Shown here one piece after another: positions 19,058 through 29,255 of a DNA stretch of 64,000 nucleotides. Each line of letters starts with the position of its first letter. Positions within the stretch are counted from its first letter, which is position 1. Made by a program: the position numbers and the translations under genes. Location of the stretch: assembly GCA_012270675.1 (NCBI GenBank), contig JAAXHW010000063.1, positions 1-64,000 on the forward strand, given 5' to 3'. Under the pieces are notes generated by a model, which saw only the letters and a list, made by a program, of their open reading frames with translations, was not told the origin of the DNA and ran no database searches. Source of the stretch: Candidatus Latescibacterota bacterium (GTDB lineage Bacteria > Latescibacterota > UBA2968 > GCA-2709665).

Positions 19058-20377
19058 TCAGGCGGTCAGATCCCACTTCACGCCAGCAGCGACCCGTTTC
19101 CCGGACGCTTTGCCCAAGACCTGGAACGGGGGGAGATTGCCGTCGGTTTCGACCCTCAGGGGACGGAGGTCGGTGAGGACCTCCAGATCATCCCGCATCT
19201 CGGCCATGTCCAGGTAGGCGGCGGAGGCTTCGACTTCGCCCAGGTCGAGGGTGTTTGGAATCCAGATTACTCTGGCATCGGGCATCTGGATGAGGCCGAT
19301 GGACTCAAGGGCGATGTCGAGCACCTCCCGGTCGGTGGGGAAGTGCATGGGCACGGCGGCTACCGAGACGTGTTGGCCAGTAATGCCGTTGATGTACGTG
19401 GCGTGGTAGTCGATCTTTTCGACGAGGCGGTCGGTGGTGAATTCGGCAAAGCCGATGCCGATGGCATTGCCGTGGGTCTTTTCGGTGAGGTCACGTACGA
19501 AGATGCGCAGCACCCGGGGGGTCTCACCGTCCATAGCCCGCCGGTCATTTCGCTTGCGGCCGATGACGTTGGTGTCCAGGCCCGATCCGCTGATGTCTTT
19601 GCCCATTTCGTCCACGATGAGGAGGTCAACGTCGTCGAAGGGAAGTCTGGGACACCATGCTTTGGCTTTTATGAGGAGTTCTTTTTCGACCGATTCGAAG
19701 TCGGACGCGGGAATCGCCGCGATCTGAGCGGTTTCTTCATAGCCGTTTTCCAGGGTGGCCACGCCAAAAGCGACCGGCATTTTTTCGCGGACCATTTTGC
19801 CCACAACCCGCACGATTTTGTCGAAGGAGTGGTGGATGATGGCCCGGTGGTAGATGGACGCACCTTTGTGTTTGCCCAGGCCGATGAGCATCATTTTCAT
19901 CAGGCCGCTTTCGATTTCCCCGGTGAAGCCGGTGTGGGGCTTGATCCGGTTGACGACGATGACGTGGTCGGCCCGGGAGGCGAGCTTGTCGAAGTAGACA
20001 GGCATGCCAAAGTCGGTGACGCCGATCTGCACCACCTCCATGGAAGCGCGCACCGGGGCGCCCATGCGCGCCTGGGTGATGCCGTAACCGGCCAGGATGG
20101 CCACCTGTCCCTCGGCGGTGCCCCCCCCGTGGCTGCCCATGGCAGGGACGATGTAGGGCACAGCACCGAGGGCCTGCATTTCCTCCACGACGGTTTTGAC
20201 GATGCGGTCCAGGTTGGCCACACCCCGGCTGCCGACCGAAATGGCCACGGTGTGGCCGGGTTTGATGGTTTCGCCGGGATTGAGTTTTCCGATTTCGCTG
20301 CGTACGGCGGCGGGGATGTCATCTATGCGGGGCGCATCGAAGTGCTGGCGGATGCGGAACATGGTCGGGTATTCCAT
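19058..20377 (-). CDS. LarA-like (DUF2088) lactate racemase-family protein
   Basis: VAISVGSRGVANLDRIVKTVVEEM, PAMGSHGGGTAEGQ, VNRIKPHTGFTGEIESGLMKMMLIGLGKHKGA. Confidence 0.82.
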   Translation of the reverse strand: MEYPTMFRIRQHFDAPRIDDIPAAVRSEIGKLNPGETIKPGHTVAISVGSRGVANLDRIVKTVVEEMQALGAVPYIVPAMGSHGGGTAEGQVAILAGYGITQARMGAPVRASMEVVQIGVTDFGMPVYFDKLASRADHVIVVNRIKPHTGFTGEIESGLMKMMLIGLGKHKGASIYHRAIIHHSFDKIVRVVGKMVREKMPVAFGVATLENGYEETAQIAAIPASDFESVEKELLIKAKAWCPRLPFDDVDLLIVDEMGKDISGSGLDTNVIGRKRNDRRAMDGETPRVLRIFVRDLTEKTHGNAIGIGFAEFTTDRLVEKIDYHATYINGITGQHVSVAAVPMHFPTDREVLDIALESIGLIQMPDARVIWIPNTLDLGEVEASAAYLDMAEMRDDLEVLTDLRPLRVETDGNLPPFQVLGKASGKRVAAGVKWDLTA

Positions 20378-20428
20378 GGGAGCCTCCAGAGGCGTGTGAT
20401 CTGTTTACGGCGGACCGGAGGTCCAACC

Positions 20429-21586
20429 CTATATGGACGCTTCGTAAAGGGCGGTGACGTCTTTTAAGGTGGTTTTACGCGGGTTGACCTGGATATTTCC
20501 GCTTTTCATCGCGTCTTCGGCCATCACCGGGATGCCTTCGGGCTTTGCTCCGGCCTCGGTGAGGGTTTTGGGGATGCCCAGGTCGCGACTCAGGTCCTCC
20601 ACCGCCTCTACGGCGCAGGTTGCGGCTTCCATGTCGTCCAGTCCTGCCACGTCGGTGCCCAGGGCTGCGGCAATGTCGGCGAATTTTTCCGGACAGGCGA
20701 TCCGGTTGAAGTCCATAATGTGGGGGAGGAGAATCGCGTTGGCCACGCCGTGGGCCGTGCCGTAGTGTCCACTGACGGGATGCGACATGGCATGGATGTT
20801 GCCCAGGCGGGACTGTGAGAAGGCCATGCCGGCCATGTTGCTGGCGATCAACATCTGCCCGGTGGCGTCGTGGTTGTGATCGCTGGCAGCGGCCTGCCGC
20901 AGGTTTTCCGAGGCGAGACGGATGGCGTGAAGGGCCAGGCCCTCAGAAATCGGGCTGGCGGCCAGCGAGGTGTAAGACTCGATTGCGTGCGTGAGCGCAT
21001 CCATGCCGGTGGCCCCTGCGATGGGGAGGGGCAGCGCAACGGCCATGTCGGCGTCCAGGATGCCGATGTCGGAGATGATTTCGGGGCCGATGACGGCGGC
21101 CTTGTAAGCGTTGTTGTCGGTGACGACCGCAAAGGGGGTGACTTCGCTGGCGGTGCCGTACGTGGTGGGCACGCAGAGGAGAAAGGGGATACGGGTTTTG
21201 ACTTTTCCCGGGCCGAAGTAGTCCTCGATTTTTCCACCGTTTGTCACGAGCACGCCCGCGGTTTTGGCCACGTCCATCGAACTGCCGCCGCCCACGGCGA
21301 GCAGCCAGTCACAGTCGTTTTCCCGGTAACAGTCCGCACAGGCGTGGACCCCATGGACAGGAGGGTTGGGTTGCACACCGTCGTAGACCGCGCAGGCCAG
21401 GCCCGCCCCGTCCAGTACGGAGGTGACCCGGTCGACCAGGCCGGCCCGGACCAGGCCGGCGTCGGTGACGACCAGGGCCTTTTTTTTATTTCGTGCGGCG
21501 ACCAGGTCCGGGATTTCGCTTATTGCGCCCCGGCCCACAACCAGCCGGGTGGGCGAGAAATAGGTGAATCGATCCTGAAATGCCAC
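20429..21586 (-). CDS. Iron-containing alcohol dehydrogenase
   Basis: GGGSSMDVAKTAGVL, PTTYGTASEVTPFAV, GMDALTHAIESYTS, HAMSHPVSGHYGTAHGVANAILLPHIMDFN. Confidence 0.93.
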   Translation of the reverse strand: MAFQDRFTYFSPTRLVVGRGAISEIPDLVAARNKKKALVVTDAGLVRAGLVDRVTSVLDGAGLACAVYDGVQPNPPVHGVHACADCYRENDCDWLLAVGGGSSMDVAKTAGVLVTNGGKIEDYFGPGKVKTRIPFLLCVPTTYGTASEVTPFAVVTDNNAYKAAVIGPEIISDIGILDADMAVALPLPIAGATGMDALTHAIESYTSLAASPISEGLALHAIRLASENLRQAAASDHNHDATGQMLIASNMAGMAFSQSRLGNIHAMSHPVSGHYGTAHGVANAILLPHIMDFNRIACPEKFADIAAALGTDVAGLDDMEAATCAVEAVEDLSRDLGIPKTLTEAGAKPEGIPVMAEDAMKSGNIQVNPRKTTLKDVTALYEASI

Positions 21587-21622
21587 GTCTGGGTCTCCTT
21601 ATGGCATTTGATGAAACACTCC

Positions 21623-22246
21623 TTATGGATTCAGAAAATTGTCAGACGCGACCAGCGCTGCGACCTCTTTCAGCGTCTCCACCGAGGGGGTGTGTTCAAA
21701 GGCAGGTTGGCCGTGGGTGAGGTAGATGCAGCGGATGCCGACGCGGCGGGAGGCCTGGATGTCGTAGCGGCCGTCTCCAATGACGACGGCCTCATCTGCG
21801 GATAGTCCCAGTCTGTCCAACGCCTTTTCGATCAGGTCGCCGGAGGGTTTGATGTCGCCGTCTTCCCGGCTGAGGGTGACGTCGAAGCGGAGGCCGTAGC
21901 GCTTCAGGACGGTCTGCATCGCTTCCCGGTGGTTGTTGGTCACAACCGCCAGCCGTATGCTTTTCGACCGGAGGTGATCGACCAGGTCCACGATGCCGTC
22001 GTTCGCATCGGCATTTTCCGCTGCTGCCATTTCCGCCCGAAGCAACTCATCGTTGGCCCAGGCAGAGCGGTCGGGCGGCAGGCTGTCGATGTATTCCAAG
22101 AGGGTCTGTCCCGGTGTGGCCCCGATCTTTTCCCGGAGCGTTTTCCAGTCGATGTAGGGGACGGTGATGGTGCCGTCCATGTCGAAGATGACGCCTTTGA
22201 GCATGCGGGCTTTTGTGCCCATATGCTCTGTTTTTACGGGCTTCAC
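21623..22246 (-). CDS. HAD-family hydrolase
   Basis: GVIFDMDGTITVPYIDW, VVTNNHR, VIGDGRYDIQASRRVGI. Confidence 0.88.
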   Translation of the reverse strand: MKPVKTEHMGTKARMLKGVIFDMDGTITVPYIDWKTLREKIGATPGQTLLEYIDSLPPDRSAWANDELLRAEMAAAENADANDGIVDLVDHLRSKSIRLAVVTNNHREAMQTVLKRYGLRFDVTLSREDGDIKPSGDLIEKALDRLGLSADEAVVIGDGRYDIQASRRVGIRCIYLTHGQPAFEHTPSVETLKEVAALVASDNFLNP

Positions 22247-23280
22247 GATTCAAATATCTTTCCGATTTCATCCCGGTCGAAGGTGGGGAGGTCGGTCCAA
22301 ACGTCGTTTTTACGGAGTTTGAGGCCGAAGCTCCGGTCTTCTACGCGGCCGATGATTTCGCACCGGGTGCCGGTTTCCCGAATGGCATCCCGCACGCGCC
22401 CTGCATCGCTTGCTGCGACGCCGATGAGGAGCGCGCCGGAAGAGATGATGCCGAGGGGATCGAGGTTAAAGGCAGCACAGAGCCGGCGCGTTTCATCGGA
22501 AGCGAAGAGGGCTTCCCCTTCCAGGGCGAGGCCGGTGTCGGCGGCTATGGCGAGTTCTCTGAGGGCCGTGGCCACGCCGCCTTCGGTGGGATCGTGCATG
22601 GCGTGCACGCGGGCGGTACGGCAGGCGATCCGGGCCTCTTTGAGGATGCTGATGCCGGGGTTATGAAGGTAGTTTTGGGCACTGGAGAGAAGGTCGGGCG
22701 TGAAGCCCCGGCCGGCCAGTTCGGTCTGCTTTTCCCGGGCGAGGATGGCGGTGGCTTCCACGCCTAAGCCTTTGGTCATCAAGAGGGCGTCGCCCACCTG
22801 GAGGTCGGCGGATTGCACGAGGTCTTCGCGCTGTACTTCCCCCAGCATCTGGCCGACCACGATGGGGCGGTCCAGGCCAACGGTGATTTCGGTATGCCCG
22901 CCACAGAGGGAGACATCAATTTCCTGTGCAGCCTGGTGGATGGACGCAAAAATCGCTTCAACGAGGGCGGCATCGGTGCGACCCTCGGGCAGCAGGAGGG
23001 TGGCCAGAAACCATCGGGGCAGGGCACCCATGGTGGCGATGTCGTTGGCGTTGACGTGGACCGCGTAGTGGCCGATTTCGTCGGTGGCGAAGGTGATGGG
23101 ATCGGTTTTGACAACCAGGCAGGTTCTTTCAAACTCAATGACGGTGGCGTCTTCGCCCACGCGGGGACCGACCAGGACGCGCTTGTTCGGACCGGTATAA
23201 CCGTCCAGGAGACGGGAGAGGAGGTCGAAGGGGAGTTTGCCGGGAGGGAAGACAGCGCTGTTTACGTCAGATGTGTTCAT
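22243..23280 (-). CDS. AIR synthase-related (HypE/ThiL-like) protein
   Basis: GEDATVIEF, HVNANDIATMGALPRWFLATLLLP, MHDPTEGGVATALRELA, SSGALLI. Confidence 0.82.
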   Translation of the reverse strand: MNTSDVNSAVFPPGKLPFDLLSRLLDGYTGPNKRVLVGPRVGEDATVIEFERTCLVVKTDPITFATDEIGHYAVHVNANDIATMGALPRWFLATLLLPEGRTDAALVEAIFASIHQAAQEIDVSLCGGHTEITVGLDRPIVVGQMLGEVQREDLVQSADLQVGDALLMTKGLGVEATAILAREKQTELAGRGFTPDLLSSAQNYLHNPGISILKEARIACRTARVHAMHDPTEGGVATALRELAIAADTGLALEGEALFASDETRRLCAAFNLDPLGIISSGALLIGVAASDAGRVRDAIRETGTRCEIIGRVEDRSFGLKLRKNDVWTDLPTFDRDEIGKIFES

Positions 23281-23334
23281 GCTTTTCCGCGTCTATAAAT
23301 ACGGTCTGTCGATCGGCCGATGAACAGGAAATTT

Positions 23335-23363
23335 ACAATAGCTTATTTCGAGGAATCTGTCAA
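23335..23363 (-). promoter_or_regulatory. Sigma70-type promoter
   Basis: Minus strand TTGACA-N17-TATTGT upstream of 23280. Confidence 0.6.
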
Positions 23364-23375
23364 TACGTATTTTAA

Positions 23376-23810
<435 letters not shown>

Positions 23811-23812
23811 CG

Positions 23813-26800
23813 ATGGTATTATTCGATTTGAACCGTCCTGCTTTGTTTTTCGCACAGGATCTTCTGTCGAAGCCAGAGGTGGCCCGGGGGGAGTTGCGCC
23901 GGCTCGGGTTTCGAGATCCCGACCGCACATTGCGCAACCTTCAGGGACTGGTTGAGCCGGGGGGAGCGCCGCCCCTTCCGGCTGATCTTTTTCGGGAAAT
24001 GGTGGCGGCACCGGATCCGGACAGGGCGCTGAATAATTTCGAACGCCTGACGCAAGCGGTGTTCAGCCGGTCCGTGTTTTACCGTACGCTCGAAGATTGT
24101 CCGGATACCTTCCGGTTGCTCGTCCATCTCTTGGGCAGCAGCCAGTTTCTTTCGGATACGCTGGTGCGGGATCCGGAGTATTTCTACTGGCTGGTCGAGA
24201 CGCCGGAGAGGCTGTCACAGCCGCGTACAAAGGCGGACCTCTCGGCGGAGTTTGCCGCAGAGTCGGCGGTATTTCAAACGTCCGAAGCCCGCCTGAACGC
24301 CCTGCGCCGTCTGGTGCGGCGGGAGCAGCTGCGCATTGGTGCGGGGGATCTGATGGGGCGGCCCATGCAGGATCTGGCGGCCGAGCTTTCGGATCTGGCG
24401 GACGTGTGTTTGCAGCAGCTTCTGGATCTGCTGGTTCCGGAGTTGGACGCGCGTCACGGCCCTCCGCAAAACAGGGACGGCAGCCGGGCCGAATTCGCAA
24501 TTATCGGTCTGGGCAAGCTGGGCGGGCGGGAGCTCAACTTCAGTTCGGATATCGATCTGATGTTTGTCTATTCTGACGAGGGGCACACAAGGGGGGGCGG
24601 GTCCGAGGGCGGTCCGATTTCAAATCAGGTTTATTTCTCCCGGCTGGCCGAGCGAATTTTGAAGGCGGCGACCGAACCGACTGAGGAAGGGTTTCTCTAT
24701 CGGATCGATATGCGCCTTCGGCCCGACGGGGCTTCGGGCGCACTGACGATGCCGCTGTCGGCTTACGAGAGTTACTACGTGCAGCGGGGGGAACTCTGGG
24801 AACGGCAGATGTTGATCAAGGCGCGTCCGTGCGCCGGATCGGACCGTTTGGGCATGCGGTTTTTAGAGACGGTGCTGCCGTTTGTTTATCCGCGGCATTT
24901 CGAGGTCAGTCCAGTGGAAGAGATCCACCGGATCAAGCGCCGGATCGAAGACCATATCGGCGAGAAGGGAGAGGCAGAAACCCACCTGAAGTTCCGGTCC
25001 GGGGGCATTCGGGATATCGAATTTGCCGTTCAGTGCCTGCAGCTGCTCGTGGGACGTGTGCACGTCGAGGCCCGTTCGGGCAACACGCTGGAGGCGATTG
25101 GCCAGCTGCAGCGGGCTTCCGCGCTGGCCGAGGCGGAGGCACAGGCGCTTCGGGCGGCCTATCTCTTTTTCAGGCGGGTGGAGCACCGGCTGCAGATGAT
25201 GCACGGGCTGAGCGATTACACGCTGCCCGAATCCGAGGAGGCGCAGAGGCCTCTGGCGCTGGGTCTGGGTTTTTCCTCACCAGACGCATATCGAAGGGCA
25301 ATTGTCCGTCACGTGGGCGCGGTTCAGGCGATCTATCGGGACGTTTTTTCGGAAGAAAGCGAGGGGGAAGGGCGGTCTATCGGTGCGCTGTGTAAGATGG
25401 AGGTGGGGGATGCCGAAGCGACTGCGCTGCTGCGTGAACTGGGGTTTGCCCGGCCGGAAGAGGCCCACCGCAACCTGATTTACTTAGCCTATGGCCACGT
25501 GCCCAGAATCCGGGGAACACGGGTGCGCCAGAGCTTTATGGCGTTGACGCCGACGTTGATGCCCGCCTTACAGGCCTCTGCCGATGCGGACCGGGCGTTG
25601 AGCAATCTGGAGCGCTTGATTTCCGCCTACGGTGCAATGGATACGCTGTTCCAGATGCTCAGTACGCATGCAGGCCTTCGGGACCTGCTCCTTTCGCTGT
25701 GCGCCGGCAGCCAGTACCTCGTCAATCTGATTGTGCGAAACCCGGCGCTGCTGGACTGGCTGGTCCTGCCCGATGTGCTTTACCCCGACCGGAGCAGGGA
25801 GGAACTGGAGGCCGAGGTCGATTCGGTGGTTGGACAAGCAGCGTCAGACGATGCGGTGGCCGCTGCTTTGAATGCTTTCAAGAATCGGGAACTGCTCCGG
25901 ATCGGCACCCGGGATCTGGTGGCGCTGACCGATACGTTTGAGACGTTTGAAGCGCTTACTCTGCTGGCGGAGACAATTCTGAAGGTGGTTTACAGGGCCG
26001 CTTACGGCCGCCTGGCCGCCCGTCGGGGCGTGCCGAGAGGGGATGGTGGAGAACCGGCTGCGTTTGCGATTCTGGGGCTGGGCAAGCTGGGAGGAAGAGA
26101 GCTCAATTTCGGTTCGGACCTGGACCTGGTGTTTGTGTACTCGGATGATGGGTTGACCGACGGCCCGGAACCGGTAGGCAACCTCCAGTTTTACATCGAT
26201 CTGGCCCAGCGGATTCTGAACATGCTGGGGCAGTCCACGCCCTATGGGATGCTCTACCCGGTGGACGCCCGGCTGCGTCCCGAGGGTGGCAGCGCCCTGC
26301 TGGCGCTTTCCTACGAGGCCTACGACACCTACTTGCGGGTGCGGGCCTCGACGTGGGAACGGCTGGCGCTTTCACGGGGCCGGGTGGTGGCAGGGGATGT
26401 GGGGTTCGGACAGAGGCTGCTGGATCGGATCGAGCGGTTTGTCCTGGACGACGGCCTTTCCGAATCTGAGGTTGGGGCGCTTGTTGATATCCGGCGGCGG
26501 ATGGAAGCGCCGGGGGGCCGGGGGGCGACAAAAAGTATCAAGACCGGGCCGGGGGGGATTGTGGATGTCGAGTTTTTGGTGCAGGCCCTGCAAATCCGGT
26601 ATGCCCATCGTGTCCCTCACCTGCGGAGTCCCAATACCCTGAAGGGGCTGGACCGCCTGGTGAAAGGGGGATATCTCCCGGAGGATGACGCGGCGCACCT
26701 GAGGTCGGCCTTCTATTTCCTGCGCACGGTTGAAAAGGTGCTGCGCCGACAGGAAGAACAGGCCAGGACCCGCCTGCCGACCGACGCACGGGCTCTGACC

Positions 26801-26911
26801 GCGCTTGCCCGTGCGGTGGGGTATGCCGACAGCCCGGCCTTTCTGGCCGCGCTTGAGGAAAAGATGGGGACCACACGGCGGATTTTCCAGGCGTATCTGG
26901 GGGAAGTCTAA
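23813..26911 (+). CDS. glnE: Bifunctional glutamine synthetase adenylyltransferase/deadenylase
   Basis: Two nucleotidyltransferase cores: GKLGGRELNFSSDIDLMFVYSD and GKLGGRELNFGSDLDLVFVYSD, each followed by the RLRP(D/E)G motif. Confidence 0.96.
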   Translation: MVLFDLNRPALFFAQDLLSKPEVARGELRRLGFRDPDRTLRNLQGLVEPGGAPPLPADLFREMVAAPDPDRALNNFERLTQAVFSRSVFYRTLEDCPDTFRLLVHLLGSSQFLSDTLVRDPEYFYWLVETPERLSQPRTKADLSAEFAAESAVFQTSEARLNALRRLVRREQLRIGAGDLMGRPMQDLAAELSDLADVCLQQLLDLLVPELDARHGPPQNRDGSRAEFAIIGLGKLGGRELNFSSDIDLMFVYSDEGHTRGGGSEGGPISNQVYFSRLAERILKAATEPTEEGFLYRIDMRLRPDGASGALTMPLSAYESYYVQRGELWERQMLIKARPCAGSDRLGMRFLETVLPFVYPRHFEVSPVEEIHRIKRRIEDHIGEKGEAETHLKFRSGGIRDIEFAVQCLQLLVGRVHVEARSGNTLEAIGQLQRASALAEAEAQALRAAYLFFRRVEHRLQMMHGLSDYTLPESEEAQRPLALGLGFSSPDAYRRAIVRHVGAVQAIYRDVFSEESEGEGRSIGALCKMEVGDAEATALLRELGFARPEEAHRNLIYLAYGHVPRIRGTRVRQSFMALTPTLMPALQASADADRALSNLERLISAYGAMDTLFQMLSTHAGLRDLLLSLCAGSQYLVNLIVRNPALLDWLVLPDVLYPDRSREELEAEVDSVVGQAASDDAVAAALNAFKNRELLRIGTRDLVALTDTFETFEALTLLAETILKVVYRAAYGRLAARRGVPRGDGGEPAAFAILGLGKLGGRELNFGSDLDLVFVYSDDGLTDGPEPVGNLQFYIDLAQRILNMLGQSTPYGMLYPVDARLRPEGGSALLALSYEAYDTYLRVRASTWERLALSRGRVVAGDVGFGQRLLDRIERFVLDDGLSESEVGALVDIRRRMEAPGGRGATKSIKTGPGGIVDVEFLVQALQIRYAHRVPHLRSPNTLKGLDRLVKGGYLPEDDAAHLRSAFYFLRTVEKVLRRQEEQARTRLPTDARALTALARAVGYADSPAFLAALEEKMGTTRRIFQAYLGEV

Positions 26912-26917
26912 AATGTG

Positions 26918-27958
26918 CTATCCGGGTGTGAAGAAGCTTCTCAGTTCACTTGTGAGCGGGTGCTCGCTGAGGGGGGATGCGAGGATGGACCGGAGCTGGT
27001 GGAGGCGGGCTGTGGGATTTTGCCAGGCTTGCCGGAGGGGGAGGTTGTGTGAGGGGGTTGCGTGGGCGTTTCGCAGGAAGGATGCGGCGAGCAGGTGGAA
27101 GACGAGGTGGTGGCCGTCCAGGCGGTGGGCGGCCTGCTGGGGGTCGGGTGTACGGGCGGCGTAGCGGGCGGTTGTGTGTTTATCGAGCAGGGTGTGGAAT
27201 CCGCCGTCGGGACGGCCGGCGCCCAGGGCCGTGGTATACTGTACCAGGCGGCGTTCGGGCCAGTCCCAGCCGAGTTTGGAGAATTCGATGAAGTGGAGGG
27301 TTTGCGCTTCGGGGTTGATGACGATGTTTCGGGCGTTGTAGTCGGTGGGTCCAAACAGGGGGGGGGCAGCGCCGAGGGTGTTGAGGAGGTCTGAGAGGAG
27401 TTGGTCGGCGCGGGCGGCGGTCCGGGTTGCAAGGGCGGGCAGGTGTGTGTGGAGGGTGGCGGTGGCCTGTTGCCAGGAGGCCCGGAGGCCGGTGGGGTCG
27501 CAGCCGGGGAAGGTCCGACGGGAGAGCGCGGGTGCGTGTTCGTGGAGGGTGGTCTGGATCTCGGAAAACCCCTCAATGGTCCGTTGGGCATAAAACGACC
27601 GGGTCGAGGGGTCTGCGTTCTGGCAGATGTCGTCCAGGGTGTGATCGCCACACCACTCGGTGAAGATGAGGGATTGGGCGGCGTCGACGCCGTAGACTTT
27701 GGGGACCGGGCATTTGGCTGTGCGCAGGAGCCGGATGGCGGTTTTTTCGACGTTCAGGAGGTCGTAGGGTTTTCCACGGGTGAGGGGACCGAACATCTGA
27801 TGTTTGGCAACAAGCTTGCAGCCGTCCCGGGCTGTGACCCGCCAGACGCCGGGGTGATTCGAGACCGGATCGATGCGTGCGACCGCGGGGCGGCCCGTCA
27901 GGAGGGTGGGGACGGCGCGGTGGATGGCGGCGACGGTCGGAGAAAGGGAGGGAGGCAA
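26918..27958 (-). CDS. Aminoglycoside phosphotransferase/choline kinase-fold protein, atypical catalytic loop
   Basis: FGPTDYNARNIVINPEAQTLHFIEF in place of HGD..xxN..(I/V)DF(D/E). Confidence 0.6.
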   Translation of the reverse strand: MPPSLSPTVAAIHRAVPTLLTGRPAVARIDPVSNHPGVWRVTARDGCKLVAKHQMFGPLTRGKPYDLLNVEKTAIRLLRTAKCPVPKVYGVDAAQSLIFTEWCGDHTLDDICQNADPSTRSFYAQRTIEGFSEIQTTLHEHAPALSRRTFPGCDPTGLRASWQQATATLHTHLPALATRTAARADQLLSDLLNTLGAAPPLFGPTDYNARNIVINPEAQTLHFIEFSKLGWDWPERRLVQYTTALGAGRPDGGFHTLLDKHTTARYAARTPDPQQAAHRLDGHHLVFHLLAASFLRNAHATPSHNLPLRQAWQNPTARLHQLRSILASPLSEHPLTSELRSFFTPG

Positions 27959-27965
27959 AGCGGCC

Positions 27966-29246
27966 CTATGCCTGGTGGACGATCTGCCGCTTCCGCAGGG
28001 TGAGGAATTCGGGGGCTTCTCGGATGCAGGTGCCCAGGATGCCCAGGGAGCGCCAGAATGCCCTCAGGCCGGTTTGTCGGATTCCGGACGTGTTCTCGCC
28101 CACGGCTGCAAAGCCCTGGCCGTGGGGGGTAAGGGCTTCCCAGTTTTGGAAGAGGCGGCCCCAGTTGCTTTCCAGGGCGTCCTGCATTTTCTTCCTGGCA
28201 AGGAAGGGGTACCAGAAGCTGTCGTGGTAGATTACGCTGGCCATGTAGGCCCAGGGCGCGAGGACGGTTTTGAGCGACCATTCGATCGGTTTTTTGAGCG
28301 GCCCCCAGTAGATTTTGTGCTGCATGCGGGAGGCAAAGGTCATTTTTTTGAAGGGGCCGACGAAGTTCCAGTTTTCAGCGGCGGCCTCCGGGTCTCCCAC
28401 GATTTCGATCCGGCGGGGGTCGCCGCATCCCAACCCCCGGTCGTGGGCGAGCCGGATATACTCGATGGAGAGGGGATCAAAGCCCATCATTTTGGCCGCA
28501 ACCGCGTCGATGGCGACCTGATCCGTGCTGGCGAGGAGGACGTTTTTGAGGTGGGGCACCATGCAGCGGGGGCCGGGGCCGTCGCCGGCGAAGGTGCCGT
28601 CCATGACGGCAAAAACGCCCGGGTGGATCTTTTTCTGGATCATCAGGAGGTCCACCAGAGTTTCGTGAATGACCGGGTGGGTCCAGTGGCGGTGTTCGTT
28701 GAGCAGCCCCCCGAAGGCGTTTTTCATGGCGCCGGTGGTGGTGGTAAAGACGTGGGTTTTGACCGTGGGAAGGTGAATGATGTTCTTCCCGATAAATCGT
28801 CTGGGGATGTGGAATCCGTCGGGGTAGACCTGGTTGAGGCAGAGAAATCCGTCGACGAGGTCGCCCACGGCGTCACGGATGTGGATCCACTCCTCCCCAC
28901 CGTCGTAGAGGTGGATGTTGCGCAGGCCGTGGGCTTCCACGACGTTGATCTGCTTGTTCTCCCGCTCGCCCAGGCGAGCGTCGATGACGACCGTGCGGTT
29001 GTGACAGGCGTACATCAGGTCGGGATCGTAGCCATCCTTTCGCATGGCGCGGATGACGCCTTCCAGCTGCCAGGGCGTGGTGGAACTGCCGGGGTAAAAG
29101 AAGTGCCAGGAGACGTTGACCTTCAAGGCCGTATCCGCATCCCTGGCGATGACATCCCGGTAGCCGGCCAGGTTCATGAGGCGGTGGTAATCCGCCAGGA
29201 TGGTTTGCGGATGGGTGCGTAAGACCGCGACTTTGCTCTGGCTCAT
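27966..29246 (-). CDS. DUF362 domain-containing protein
   Basis: IIHLPTVKTHVFTTTTGAMKNAFGGLL, IHPGVFAVMDGTFAGDGPGPR, LLASTDQVAIDAVAAKMMGFDPLSIEYIRLA. Confidence 0.8.
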   Translation of the reverse strand: MSQSKVAVLRTHPQTILADYHRLMNLAGYRDVIARDADTALKVNVSWHFFYPGSSTTPWQLEGVIRAMRKDGYDPDLMYACHNRTVVIDARLGERENKQINVVEAHGLRNIHLYDGGEEWIHIRDAVGDLVDGFLCLNQVYPDGFHIPRRFIGKNIIHLPTVKTHVFTTTTGAMKNAFGGLLNEHRHWTHPVIHETLVDLLMIQKKIHPGVFAVMDGTFAGDGPGPRCMVPHLKNVLLASTDQVAIDAVAAKMMGFDPLSIEYIRLAHDRGLGCGDPRRIEIVGDPEAAAENWNFVGPFKKMTFASRMQHKIYWGPLKKPIEWSLKTVLAPWAYMASVIYHDSFWYPFLARKKMQDALESNWGRLFQNWEALTPHGQGFAAVGENTSGIRQTGLRAFWRSLGILGTCIREAPEFLTLRKRQIVHQA

Positions 29247-29255
29247 GGGGTGTCC

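Noticed and set aside
19052-20467. 471-aa + strand ORF opposite the LarA-like gene
   Set aside because: Mirror frame of a motif-supported CDS; no domains recognised.
27873-29222. 449-aa + strand ORF opposite the DUF362 gene
   Set aside because: Shadow ORF; the minus-strand frame has conserved motifs and operon spacing.
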